Source of the DNA: Brachypterus glaber
Lineage: Eukaryota; Arthropoda; Insecta; Coleoptera; Kateretidae
Assembly (NCBI GenBank): GCA_958510825.1
Contig: OY294054.1
Coordinates: forward strand, 11,548,019-11,612,018
Reading direction: 5' to 3'
Length of the DNA: 64,000 nucleotides
Position numbers and translations under genes: made by a program. The notes beneath the pieces are model-generated. The model was not told the DNA's origin, did no database searches, and saw only the letters and a program-made list of their open reading frames with translations. Positions 12,635-23,773 of the stretch are shown piece after piece (position 1 is the first letter of the stretch; each line of letters opens with the position of its first letter).

Positions 12635-13400
12635 TTATAAAAAAAGTTAAAATTAGGAAAATTGATTTTGTGAAATTACAAGAAAATGCTTTGACTTATC
12701 ACATTAAAATTTAGTATGGTTAATAGTGGTAATATAAGTTATTTATTCCCCTACTTACCCAAAAATACAATTGTGTGTATGTCAGAGGCGTGCTTTCTAA
12801 AGTGTTTCTGTAATATATTTCTCCAACAAAATTTATGTTTAAGAATTTTACAATTTCGATAAAAAATTATTATTTATTGATTAATGTTACGTAAAAAACA
12901 TATTGGACCTTTTGATCAAAGGTCAATAGTTATCGAGAAAAATAGGTTTAAACATATCTCTGCAAGTCCCACTAAGAAAAAAACTGCTGCCAACAAGTTA
13001 ATACTTTCTCCTATAGGTCTAGGTTTATTAAAATAAAAATAAATTAATTAATTTAAAAAAAAATAAATTTTTTTTCCGAAAAAAGGCAAGATGGAAGAAG
13101 GATCCGAATTTGAGGTCAAAATAGCACATCACCTGGAAAACTAATTGGATAAGGTGCTATTTTGACTTCAAATACGGATTCAGCGCCTCAAAGTACATAG
13201 GAAAAAAAACTATTGACCTTTTTTTTGTGTGGCTAGGATATTTTTTTTTTTTGATAAAAATCGGGGTGGGGTAAGGGGGTAAAATGGGGTTAAAACTTTT
13301 TTTAATTTTGTTTTCAATTTATTTTTCGTTAAAACGAAAAAAGAGACTTTTTTCGGAAAAAAAAATTATTTTTTTTTAAATTTATTTATTTATTTTTATT
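12635..13400. repeat. 766-bp tandem duplication, unit 1
   Basis: This unit is repeated at 13401-14170 with only a base or two changed plus a 2-bp difference in a T run (12 versus 14 T). The offset is 766 bp at three widely spaced checkpoints (AGAAAATGCT, GGACCTTTTG, GGCAAGATGG). The unit is non-coding and contains inverted motifs (AATTTGAGGTCAAAATAGCAC and its complement). Confidence 0.92.
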
Positions 13401-14170
13401 TTATAAAAAAAGTTAAAATTAGGAAAATTGATTTTGTGTAATTACAAGAAAATGCTTTGACTTATCACATTAAAATTTAGTATGGTTAATAGTGGTAATA
13501 TAAGTTATTTATTCCCCTACTTACCCAAAAATACAATTGTGTGTATGTCAGAGGCGTGCTTTCTAAAGTGTTTCTGTAATATATTTCTCCAACAAAATTT
13601 ATGTTTAAGAATTTTACAATTTCGATAAAAAATTATTATTTATTGATTAATGTTACGTAAAAAACATATTGGACCTTTTGATCAAAGGTCAATAGTTATC
13701 GAGAAAAATAGGTTTAAACATATCTCTGCAAGTCCCACTAAGAAAAAAACTGCTGCCAACAAGTTAATACTTTCTCCTATAGGTCTAGGTTTATTAAAAT
13801 AAAAATAAATTAATTAATTTAAAAAAAAATAAATTTTTTTTCCGAAAAAAGGCAAGATGGAAGAAGGATCCGAATTTGAGGTCAAAATAGCACATCACCT
13901 GGAAAACTAATTGGATAAGGTGCTATTTTGACTTCAAATACGGATTCAGCGCCTCAAAGTACATAGGAAAAAAAACTATTGACCTTTTTTTTGTGTGGCT
14001 AGGATATTTTTTTTTTTTTTGATAAAAATCGGGGTGGGGTAAGGGGGTAAAATGGGGTTAAAACTTTTTTTAATTTTGTTTTCAATTTATTTTTCGTTAA
14101 AACGAAAAAAGAGACTTTTTTCGGAAAAAAAAATTATTTTTTTTTAAATTTATTTATTTATTTTTATTTT
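13401..14170. repeat. 766-bp tandem duplication, unit 2
   Basis: Second unit of the duplication. The sequence just beyond it (AATAAACCTAGACCTATAGA, up to about 14210) is the inverted complement of sequence inside each unit (near 13005-13030 and 13775-13800). The duplicated DNA is therefore part of a larger foldback element. Confidence 0.92.
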
Positions 14171-14427
14171 AATAAACCTAGACCTATAGAAGAAAGTATT
14201 ATCTTGACTGCTAAAAATAAAAAAAATTGTAGGTGCTTAAATTACGAGGTGCTTTGTTGCAAGGGGCGTTTGCATACTTCGGACGGAAATATTTTAAAGG
14301 AAACTAGTAATGGGCACAACCCTGACCCAGCAGCTATATCAGTTAGAACTGTTTGATTGTTTTCTGCAAAATATTTATTTTTTTTATTTCATATTTTTTT
14401 TTTAAAAAAAATTAAAATAATTATGCT

Positions 14428-14625
14428 GGGTAATGGTTTTCGCGGCAAAGTCCATGCGCGGTATTGACCCCTTCGCTGTTATTTTCTTCGCGGTAATGGC
14501 TTTCGCGGTAAAGTCTATGCGCGGTAAAGTCCATGCCGGTAAAGTCCATGCGCGGCAACGGTGGCACGGCAACGGTTTCGCGGTAATTGACTGCGCTGTA
14601 AAGACCCCTACCCGCGGTTTACCCC
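14428..14625. repeat. GC-rich minisatellite upstream of ken
   Basis: Degenerate units of about 18-20 bp containing GGTAAAGTCCATGCGCGG and TTCGCGGTAATGG are repeated about eight to ten times. The base composition contrasts sharply with the surrounding DNA. It lies about 130 bp upstream of the inferred splice acceptor in the ken 5' untranslated region. The open frame across it is repeat-derived. Confidence 0.7.
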
Positions 14626-14751
14626 TCGAGTTGCCCTTATATCTTACTTTTTTTTGTTTGGACTTTTAAAAAAATTTTCTAAATATAGATTAATATGTAA
14701 ATTTTAATGTATCAAAATAAATTACTTTGTATATGCATTTTATTTTGTTCT

Positions 14752-14753
14752 AG
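14752..14753 (+). promoter_or_regulatory. ken: probable splice acceptor of a ken 5'-UTR intron
   Basis: A pyrimidine-rich TTTTATTTTGTTCTAG lies 27 bp before the ken start codon, so the translated exon probably begins at 14754. The promoter and first untranslated exon would lie further upstream and cannot be located. Confidence 0.5.
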
Positions 14754-14780
14754 GTTGTCCTAAAATAACGAAATTCGAAA

Positions 14781-15098
14781 ATGTACTCAGAGGAACAGGA
14801 ACAAGAATCCCACGGATTATTAACGTTGCATTATGGCAAACACCACGCTACAATAGTCGATGAGATCAAAACTTGCTTTGCATCAGAAAATTATGCCGAT
14901 ATGACATTTATTTGCGACGACAAAACGACTTTGAGTGCACACAAATTGATCATGGCTTCTGCTAGTCCACTAGTTCGAAGGATTTTAGGCGAAAATGCAC
15001 ACGCTCATGGACCCAGTGTTGTTCTTATACCAGGAATCAGGAGTACTCATCTCAGGCATCTGCTCGATTTTTTATACAACGGACAAGCATGCATCAAG
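14781..15098 (+). CDS. ken: ken coding exon 1 (BTB domain)
   Basis: 106 codons from the ATG to CAAG|GTTAGA. It encodes most of the BTB/POZ dimerisation domain. The frame continues past the donor into the intron only as far as an in-frame stop near 15131. Confidence 0.85.
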
Positions 15099-18000
15099 GT
15101 TAGAAACTTGAAACATACACGGTGTATTTGAAATAGCGTCGGAAATTTTAACAGATGATTCTACATCATAAAATATGACAAAAAGTTCCTTTAAACATAT
15201 GTCTAAAAATGCGTCATAAGGGAGCCACGCCCCTTTGAAAGTGGCTAAAAAAATCGGTTTTTATTTAATAACTCAGGAACCCTTTGAGATATATCAACGA
15301 GGTTTTGCACGTCAACTAATCCTGCCAAGGCCCGTTTTTATGTGTTATTTTCATGTACTTATTTTAACCAGGGGTGTGCGAAACGGGGGGGGCTTATCAG
15401 TTTTTTGTCAAAAACTTTTTTCTGTGTAACTTTTTTGCAATTTTATTTTTGAAATATGATTTCTCAGGTCAAAGTACATAAAAAAGGTACTCTTGTTGTA
15501 ATACTGTAGGATTAACCGTTTTCGAGAAAAATTCATTTGAAGGTGAAACTCCACGGTTCGAGGACGAAAAATTAAATACTAAAATGTTGAAAACCAAAAT
15601 TTTAATGATGCAGGGCGAATGTACATTAAAAACTAAGAAAAAAACCTCATATACAGGTACTTCCAAAAATCAATCCTAATGGAGCTATGGTCTCCTAAAT
15701 ATGCACCATTTTTAAAGGGCTATGGTAGCTTTAAAAGCGTTTTTTCGACCTACATGTAAGGAAACTTTTTTTCTTAGTTTTTGATGTAGAATAACATTGC
15801 ATCATTAAAATTTTGGTTTTCGACATTTTAGTATTTAATTTTTCGTCCTCGAACCGTGAAATTTCACCTTCAAATGAACTTTTCTCGAAAACGGTTAATC
15901 CTACAGTATTACAACAGGAGTACCTTTTTTATGTATTTTGACCTGAGGAATCATATTTCAAAAATAAAATTGCAAAAAAGTTACACAGAAAAAAGTTTGG
16001 GACAAAAAACTGATAAGGCCCCCCCGTTTCGCACATCCCTGGTTTAAATAAGTACGTGAAAATGACATACAAAGATGGGCCTTATTAGGATTAATTCACG
16101 TGCAAAACCTCGTTAACATATCTCAAAGGGTTTCTGAGTTATTAAATAAAAACCGATTTTTTTAGCCAATTTCAAAGGGGCGTAGCTCCCTTACGACGCA
16201 TTTTTAGACATATGTTTATAGGAACTTTTTATCATATTTTATCATGTAGAATCACCTGTTAAAATTTCCTACGCTATTTCAAATACACCCTGTATATTAG
16301 TGAGTTAAATCATATATTAACAACAACAAAAATACCTACGATGACCATGTATTTCAGTCAAATAACGAGAAAATCCTATGTTAAATTGCAATAAATATAC
16401 ACGCGCTGATATTTTAAAGGGTAGTAATTGACAGTAACAGAACACTGTTAGTTTTTCACCGAGCGATTTGCGTAAGGGTTGTCCGCTATCTTGAATTTTA
16501 GGGGTGAGCGCTAAATGTGCATCTTACGATAAAAACGCATATAACCAATTTTGTTAAAGAGAAAATTTCCAACAATTTTTGTTTAGATTATTTTTTTAAT
16601 AATAATCGAGTTATAAATATTTAAGCAGCTAAACAGTTGCAAGCACCTTGTCAAAACATCGTCACTAGGCACTAATTTGAAACGTTGTGAAATAGGAAGT
16701 TGTGTAAATAGGCAACCATTAATACACCTGCGTGTTGCATAATTTATTAAATTAGAAACTCTGTATCTCCAAAACGTTATATTCTAGCAAAAACTACATA
16801 GGACATTTTTTGTAGGGTTTAAAAAGAGCTTTCATTTGAAATAATTTTTTTGAAATCGGTTTATACATAAGTGAGTTATGCTAAAACAACATTTTACTGC
16901 TTTAATCATATCTCGAAAGCAATGTATCTTAGGAAAAAATTGTTTATAACATTTTTTGAGAAATTTAAAAAATCTTTCATATAAGTGCTAAATTAATAAA
17001 ATACAATAATAATTAACATAATTATAACCAAAAAACGCTAAAAATAGGAGTTTTACCCCATTCTTACCCCCTTACACCCAAGCACTTACCCCCAAAATCT
17101 AACTAGCTCTTCAAAATATGATAGGAAACAATATGCAATAAGCCGCTTGTCGATATCCTTTTTAGAAATGGAGATCGAGTTTACAGACAGACAGACGGAC
17201 GGAAAAAAATTTTTCACTGATTTAGACTCAGCAAGGTCTAAAACGTCGAGAAATATGAAAAAAACATAGTCAAAGATTTTGACTTTTCGGCGAAGATTTT
17301 AATACTCTTAGTAGTACTAAGTGCCGATGTAAAAACCGCCATGTTGGGGGTGAAGTTGTTTAATTTTCGATTTTTCAGCCAAATTATTCACCGGAGAATA
17401 AAATTTGTTATGAGCGAACTTGTAGCACTTGAAATTCTCTTTAAGTTCTACATATTATGCATTTTCATAAGTATTTTGTTATGGTTGCAGTGGGCGCTGA
17501 AAGTCGTGTTGCGCCGTATGTAACCGTACCAAAGTACCTATGAAAATTTATAATATATGAAACTTAAAAAGATCTTTAAGAGGTACAAGTTTGCTCATAA
17601 CAAGTTTTATTGTCCAATAAATAATTTGACTGAAAAATGGAAAAACCAATTTTATCTCAACTCACCTAGTTTTAAATAAAACTTGATTGTTATTAATATA
17701 TTAAAAAAATGATACAAACAAAAATTGCTGGAAAATTGGTTATATGCTTTTTATCGTAAGATGCATATTAACCCCTTGACGCACCACTTTTTTTCGGAAA
17801 AGTGGTTAATTTTTCACCAATTCGGCAAAATATAAGTCTCCCGAGTTAACTCGGGTAAGCGGAAAAGTCCAAACCTACTGTAAACGAGTTAACTCGGGTG
17901 AGTTGAGGGGTTAAGCCACTCACCCCTAAAATTCAAGATAGCGGTCACCCTTTACGAAATCACCCGAAGTATTTTTTGATTTTTTTGTTTTTAAAAAAAG

Positions 18001-21000
18001 ATCTAATTTTGTTTTGAAATTTTTTCTTGTCAAAAATATTTCGTTTTTCGCAAAAAGAAAATAAAAAAAATATTGTTGAATTTTTTTTTAAGTTTTTTTG
18101 AAATTTTGTTTTGAAAACAAAAATTCCAAGTATTTGGAAAAATGCAAAATACAATTTTCTGTGAATAGTATATAATGGGATGCGTAGCATTACATATTTT
18201 TACGGCTTGTTCTATTAATTATGTTTGTTATAGTCTAGCGAGTTGGACAGCATCCAAGAGCTTTTCGAACTGCTTCAAATCAAGTCAGATATGTGGCAAA
18301 CATCAGAACAAGCATCCAACGCCAGTTCGGACGAGATATCTCGAAAAAATATCAATTCGGACCAAGAAAGCAACAGTTGGGCAACGACGGAAAACGAAAA
18401 CAACGAAGCAAATAAAATAAAGGTAAAAGACAATGAAATAGTTCGAATTTTGCGTTCTAGATATACGACTCGTATAATACGAGAGGCATTCCACGGAAAA
18501 GCCCAACTTATTGTTCTAATTCCTCCAACAATTCGTCATAAACAAGTTTGGGACCAAAAACTGATGAGGCATCCCCGTTTCACACACCCCTGGTTAAAAT
18601 AAATACATGAAAATAACATAAGAAGATGGCCCTTATTAAGATTAGTTTACGTGCAAAACCTGGTTGCTATATCTCAAAGGGTTCCTGAGTTATTAAATGA
18701 AAACCGATTTTTTTTGCCACTCCCGAAAAACATTGTTTTAACTGTCAATTAACAAAAAAAAGGACGCCATAATTCATAATACTGGAACCTAGGACCAAAA
18801 AAAAAAACCTAAAATGACAATTTTGTTAATTTTTCACAGTCGTGATAGTTTTTAGCTATCACTGTTCCTATTGAGCCAACGGCGCCTTCTTGGAGTAAAG
18901 TTTGGACTTAGCACTCTCTATCTTTTTTCTGTACATATATTAAAAACGCTACATAGATATTTTGTCTTTGTTAAAGGTAACCAATTAGAGTAAGCACTCT
19001 CTTTCTTTTTTCTATGCATAAATTAAAAACGCTAGATATTTTGTTAAAGGTAACAATTTTAGAGTTAACACTTCCGTTTTTTTATGTATACACGGAAAAA
19101 AAAAATATAGCTAGGAGCGCTATAACACACATACCAAGCAAATTATAATCGCTTATTATATAAATACAAGGCTTTCTCTTACAATTATGGTAGTCAGTGT
19201 AAAAATTTATATGAAATACTTTAATTGTTTAGTGAATAATAAAATATAACAAATAGTATGGCATTTATAGCTTAAATAGATTTAATTATTGTCCGTGCTA
19301 ATAATTTTTATAATATAATAAAATTTCTGTAAATTTATAATAGTGCCTGTAATAAATATAATCGTGTCTGTAATATATATAATCGTTTCCAATTTATTTT
19401 TAACATTATTAGTTATTGTGTCCCTTATAATCTATAGCTTAAATCACTATAATTTGCCACTGTTACCAAATATCTTATAATGTATAGCACTAATTTCTTT
19501 CCGTGTAGATTGAAAACGCTAGATATATTTTTTCTTTTTGTTAAAGGTAAAAAGTGAAAACGACGATGACGAAAAAGAAGAGGGCGAAATTAAAGACGAC
19601 GAAGATGATGAGGATGATGAGGAATCGAGAGATAATAATCACGACAAAGATCAACAGGACAGCAATCATGGATCACCCAACCCGGTTAATTTATCACTTA
19701 ATAATACGAAGAAAACGGATGATGATAAGGAAATTGATTACGACAGAGGCGATGTAAGTACCTGCCTAATATACAGTGGGATTCATAAGTCACCCCTCTT
19801 ATTTTTTGAAAACGCTGAGATATCGACTTTCAATTTGGAACACGTAAATAGTACAACTCCATATATTAATATTTTTCGCTTTTAAAATGTGGGCAGGGGC
19901 ATGAGGACAATTTTTTTTTAAATACAAAGGGGATCGTGCGATCCATCATTTTAAAGCTTATTTAATTCTTCATTTGACCTTGTTTTTCTATTATTTAAAC
20001 ATTTTTATAAAGTTTTGATTTTTCATTTGTTTTTTGTTAAAAAATTCGATTTTTTTAGGGTTTTTTAGGTTTTTTTTTAGGATTTTCCACCCTATTTTAA
20101 ACCCCCCAAAGAATGTAAAAAAAGTAAAAAGTATATTGTAAAATATAGATGTTTATAAGCTTTAAAACTATGTATAACAGGACCCCCTTTTCTATTTAAA
20201 ATGGTTGCTTCCTTTGTCCCCTTGCCAACATTTTAAATACCAAAAATATCAAATACAGGGTGATCCATAACTGGCATGCCAAAATTTAAAAGGTGATTCT
20301 AGATCCAAAAATATAAAAAAAGTTCCTATAAAGGTTGGTCCGGAAATGAGCCCTAAGGGATCTAGGGCCCTTTAAAATTGTAATAAAAATAAGGTTTTTA
20401 ATTAATAACTCGGGTACCGTTTAAGCTAGAGCGGCGAGCTTTTGCATGTATACTAGTATTAATAAGGGCAATAAGTTTATGTTAATTTATTTTTTTAATT
20501 TATCCAGAGGCATGCCCAGACGGACAAAATTTATGAGGCTTAAAACATTTTTGCCCCAAACTTTTCTATGTGTATGTTTTTTGGATTTGTTGTAAAAAAT
20601 ATAGATTTCTAGAGTAAAAATACATATAAAATATCATATAGTGTAACACTGTAGGACCAACCGTTATCAAAAAAAATGCAATTAAGAGGAAGTAACATTT
20701 TGTGCCACCAAAAACGTTACTTTTTAAAAGTCTATTACTCCTTTAATATTAAATTTAGGTGTTTTGGTGTATAATACTTTTTTGCTCAGTTTTAAATGAA
20801 GAATCACCCTGCAGCATTAAAATTTTATTGGTGCTTTTTTTTGTTCCCCATTCAATACGTCATCTTCGAAGGGCCGTAGCTCCCTTAGGGCTCATTTCCG
20901 GACCAACCTTTATAGAAACTTTTTTTCATATTTTTGGATGTAGAATCACCCCTTAAATTTCGGTACGCGAGTTCTGGAACAGGCTGTATATAGATAGTTT

Positions 21001-23773
21001 GAGTTATTTTATTTGAATGTTCAAAAGTTAAGAGGTTAAGGGTTGACTTGGATCACATCCTATACTGAGTAATCCAAAATTGCGTTTTTTTAATAAACGG
21101 GAATAAATATTATTAAAGAAATAAACGAGAATAAATATTATTAAAGAAATAAAAATTACGTACTTTTTTATATGTTGGGTGGTTTCTAATGCATAGAAAG
21201 ATTTAAATATTTTGTTTTTAATATACACAAAAAGTAGCAAAATTTTGAATCTCTGGGTTCGCCTTTACATTTATTTATTTTTTTCTGAAAGAAACTTAGC
21301 AATCTAATACTACTACCATAAAATATAAAGTACCGTCAATTGGGGTGACTTCGGACGGTGTGGGTGACTTCGCAAGTGTGCATAAGTTATGGGGTTATGT
21401 GTACAAGTTGTGGAATTTAACCCTACAGCCTGTGCACCTAACCCCACAACTTGTGCACACGTGTTTTGGTTCAGAGGGTTTTGCGAAAAAGTGTCCGAAG
21501 TCACCCCACTTGATGGTACTTCTTAACCCATTAAAGCCGGAGATCTTTTGGTTGCCAGTGCAAAAATTTGTTACTACTAAATATTTCGTTATCGTAATTG
21601 ATAAAACCTACGAAATTTATCACTGATAAATCATACGCTAGCCTTAAATGGTTTAACATGGTTAAAAATTTTAACATTGTCATGAGATAGTTTTTAAGAA
21701 AGGTAAACCACCCAAAGCAGCATTGTACTAAAAATGAGTAGAATTTTTAACCAAATGATTTAGATTCACTGTTGCTCTATATCTGCGATTATTGAGGACT
21801 ATCATAGTCCTTAATTTCTTTGTAATGTATCATCTCCTTAAATGTAGGTAATAAAGACAATGTTTAAAATAATTGACATTTTTAAAGTAATTATAGAATT
21901 TTTGAAGGCAGTGATAGGGAGAATAATATTTGTGTATAAAGAAGGTTTACGTTTTGATTTTTGGTTGAACAGATACAAGCATATATCGCATTCATATTAC
22001 AAATGTAATTCTCATAAATTACTTATTAAATTTCCAACATATATATTTTATAATGAAGTCTTTGGTTAACCACAAATTGGCATTTTTGTTGTTTATAATT
22101 ATTAAACATGCAATTTTAGAAATTACTATTTGCATTGAAGGAACAATGCAGGTTATTTCTTATTGTTTTATATTTGATTAAAATACAAACGATATTTAAT
22201 TTTTTGAGTAATTAAAGGGCTCCAATATGCTTTTATGTTCAGCTACAGCTACTCAAAAATATATTTTTTTCTTCAAATATTGTTGACATTACAAATTAAC
22301 ATGAACGCAAACATCCCTATTTTAGAGTAGGGTTTCAAGTCTGTCAACAAGTAAAGCCAACTTGATGAAATTAAATTGAAATCAGAACCCATAAATTAGT
22401 CAAAAATCGCTGAAAAATCTGTTTAAACCAAATAAATAAAATATTTTATCCACGGCCGTGATTAATAGGCCTATTACTCACGGGTCTGTAAAAATAAACC
22501 GGTTTAACTTCAAAACAGCCGTGGATAAAGTGTAGTATTCTACTCGTGTATAATAGCTATTAATCATTCGGGTGATTAGGCCACTCACCTATCGGCTCGT
22601 GTCCCAAAATTCACCTTCATTGATTAATAGCAAATATTTTACACTCATTGAATAATATACTATTTTATCCCCTATAAAATGCTTTATTTTACTAATAAAT
22701 TATTTTGTTAGAATCTGGACCAAAAACGGAACGAATTGAAAATAGGACAAAGCACTGTTAAGATTGCACCAAAAGTACAGGAATTCTCACAGTTTCATCA
22801 TCACAGAATAAAACGTAGTAAAATGTATATAGAACCGATCGATCTAAAACATCACGAAGAAGTAGCTCATTTAAAAGCTCCAATTGCCATTGCAGATCAA
22901 AAACTGATATCGTTACAAAGCCCGGATAATTATGTAGTGACTCCGCACAGAAAAAGAAGACCAGGATTTCACAATTCACCAGCTCAGAATCCACCGTTTG
23001 TACCATTTTCACCTTCGTACATCGACGATGGGTCTCATCACCAGCACATAAGTGTCAATCACCAGCATCAGTCGCATAGATTAAGATCTCTGCCACCTTT
23101 GTTGGCCGCGCATCACCCGTTGTCGTTATCTGCACCGCCGTTTTTGGTGGATAGGACGCATACACCAACACCTGGATCACATCCTGATACATCTAGAGAA
23201 GCAGCAGAAAATGTGGTAGTGAAATATAGACCTCCTAGTGCCGATCTCGCGTCCGAGCCATATCCGTTTGAACATACATGGGGAGCGTGGTCCTTGTGTC
23301 AAACACAAGTGAATCTCCCTCAGGGCAGTGAGGATAGGGATCGCGAAAATCCCGGTTCAGCGTTTTCTTCTAGTGTTCAAGATGAAAACGCGGAAAGTTC
23401 TTCCCATGATACGGGCACCAGTAGTGGCAACAAGCAAAATTTACCAGCCGTTCAAGTTCGCGAGTACCGTTGTGAATACTGTGGTAAACAATTTGGGATG
23501 TCCTGGAACTTGAAGACTCACTTGAGGGTCCATACCGGTGAGAAGCCATTCGCGTGTCGATTGTGCGTAGCGATGTTTAAACAAAAAGCACATCTTTTAA
23601 AACACTTGTGTTCTGTGCATAGAAACGTGATATCTTCAAATGACGGGAATTCGGGTCGGTTTAATTGTTGTTTCTGTCCGTTGTCCTTCGAGTCGTTACC
23701 GGAATTGATAAGGCACTTATCCGGACCTCACAACAATCTACTTTTAAGTAAAAATATGCACGAAGTTAAGTAA
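14781..23773 (+). CDS. ken: Ken-type BTB/C2H2 zinc-finger transcriptional repressor (four coding exons)
   Basis: The coding exons are 14781-15098, 18234-18422, 19547-19753 and 22712-23773. All three introns are GT-AG and phase 0, giving 591 residues. Residues about 20-130 form a BTB/POZ domain ([39 protein letters not shown]). Residues about 170-237 are strongly acidic. Three C2H2 fingers close the protein: C492/C495/H508/H512, C520/C523/H536/H541 and C557/C560/H573/H578, with a TGEKPF linker between the first two. The BTB-acidic-three-finger plan and the finger sequences ([20 protein letters not shown]) match the insect Ken and barbie family, BCL6-like DNA-binding repressors known in flies for genital development and for selective repression of JAK/STAT targets. 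Length is close to that of the fly protein. It is likely nuclear; its introns are packed with repeats. Confidence 0.85.
15118..16292. mobile_element. foldback element (CAGGGTGTATTTGAAATAG ends) in ken intron 1
   Basis: The 1175-bp element is almost entirely palindromic. It runs from CACGGTGTATTTGAAATAG to the complementary CTATTTCAAATACACCCTG, flanked by TA at 15116-15117 and 16293-16294. Each arm carries the same landmarks: CGTCATAAGGGAGC, AACGAGGTTTTGCACG, CCAGGGGTGTGCGAAACG and GGTTCGAGGACG. Similar copies lie at 40336-41586 and 58874-59832, with fragments at 18520-18735 and 53100-53270. The TA duplication suggests a Tc1/mariner-type origin (inference). Open frames inside are repeat-derived. 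Confidence 0.85.
16355..17970. mobile_element. large foldback element, copy A, in ken intron 1
   Basis: Arms starting AGTCAAATAACG and containing TTTTTCACCGAGCGATTTGC, CTATCTTGAATTTTAGGGGT and ACGCATATAACCAATTTTGT recur inverted at about 17690-17970. The right arm stops before the full terminus and carries a nested small MITE (17772-17910). Copies B (61076-61801) and C (63851 to the window end) belong to the same family. It is non-coding. Confidence 0.75.
17772..17910. mobile_element. piggyBac-like MITE nested in foldback copy A
   Basis: The 139-bp element is flanked by an exact TTAA at 17768-17771 and 17911-17914. Its ends CCCCTTGACGCAC and (complement) CCCCTCAACTCAC fit the C-rich termini and TTAA duplication of piggyBac elements. 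It contains the perfect palindrome CCCGAGTTAACTCGGG and a second GAGTTAACTCGGGT. The other copies of the host element lack the insert. Confidence 0.8.
18234..18422 (+). CDS. ken: ken coding exon 2 (end of BTB domain)
   Basis: 63 codons between TTATAG|TCTAGCGAG and AAATAAAG|GTAAAA, phase 0 on both sides. It completes the BTB domain ([19 protein letters not shown]) and begins a polar linker. An alternative acceptor 5 bp downstream (CTAG|CGAG) would break the frame. Confidence 0.85.
18520..18735. mobile_element. fragment of the CAGGGTG foldback family in ken intron 2
   Basis: The run from GGGACCAAAAACTGATGAGG through CACACACCCCTGGTTAAAAT to TCAAAGGGTTCCTGAGTTAT matches the inner part of the element at 15118-16292. 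Neither terminus is present. Confidence 0.7.
19547..19753 (+). CDS. ken: ken coding exon 3 (acidic linker)
   Basis: 69 codons between TGTTAAAG|GTAAAAAG and GGCGAT|GTAAGT, phase 0. The product is dominated by Asp/Glu ([18 protein letters not shown]), so it is a disordered acidic linker between the BTB domain and the fingers. A second frame across the same DNA is spurious. Confidence 0.82.
20256..20986. mobile_element. CAGGGTG-ended foldback relative in ken intron 3
   Basis: The 731-bp element starts CAGGGTGATCCATAAC and ends AACAGGCTG, flanked by TA at 20254-20255 and 20987-20988. Internal inverted blocks include GGTTGGTCCGGAAATGAGCC and its complement and the TAGAATCACC motif. It is closest to the element at 33579-34196. 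Confidence 0.7.
21329..21520. mobile_element. MITE with GGGGTGACTTCGGAC ends, copy 2, in ken intron 3
   Basis: Inverted ends AGTACCGTCAATTGGGGTGA and (complement) AGTACCATCAAGTGGGGTGA bound 192 bp. Its interior matches the copy at 11393-11580. Confidence 0.75.
21521..22711. other. remaining ken intron 3 sequence
   Basis: No further exon fits the phase. A patch at about 22445-22690 has several palindromic GC-bearing motifs (TATCCACGGCCGTG, GCCGTGGATA, CGGGTGATTAGGCC) and may be a decayed inverted-repeat element. The acceptor TATTTTGTTAG lies at 22711. Confidence 0.4.
22712..23773 (+). CDS. ken: ken coding exon 4 (linker and three C2H2 fingers)
   Basis: Begins after TTGTTAG with NLDQKRNEL, phase 0, and runs 353 codons to TAA. 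The first 250 residues are a His/Pro/Ser-rich, probably disordered linker. The fingers occupy residues 490-578 of the full protein. Codon use is richer in G+C than the flanking DNA, as expected for real coding sequence. Confidence 0.88.
   Translation, partial: NLDQKRNELKIGQSTVKIAPKVQEFSQFHHHRIKRSKMYIEPIDLKHHEEVAHLKAPIAIADQKLISLQSPDNYVVTPHRKRRPGFHNSPAQNPPFVPFSPSYIDDGSHHQHISVNHQHQSHRLRSLPPLLAAHHPLSLSAPPFLVDRTHTPTPGSHPDTSREAAENVVVKYRPPSADLASEPYPFEHTWGAWSLCQTQVNLPQGSEDRDRENPGSAFSSSVQDENAESSSHDTGTSSGNKQNLPAVQVREYRCEYCGKQFGMSWNLKTHLRVHTGEKPFACRLCVAMFKQKAHLLKHLCSVHRNVISSNDGNSGRFNCCFCPLSFESLPELIRHLSGPHNNLLLSKNMHEVK

Noticed and set aside
14433..14669. 78-codon frame upstream of ken
   Set aside because: Arises from the GC-rich minisatellite; repetitive peptide, no family.
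15469..16047. Small frames recurring at 15469, 15856, 59115, 59499 and 59611
   Set aside because: The same peptides recur because they lie in arms of the palindromic foldback family; no domain or conserved start.
22758..23012. 84-codon minus-strand frame
   Set aside because: Antisense shadow of ken exon 4.
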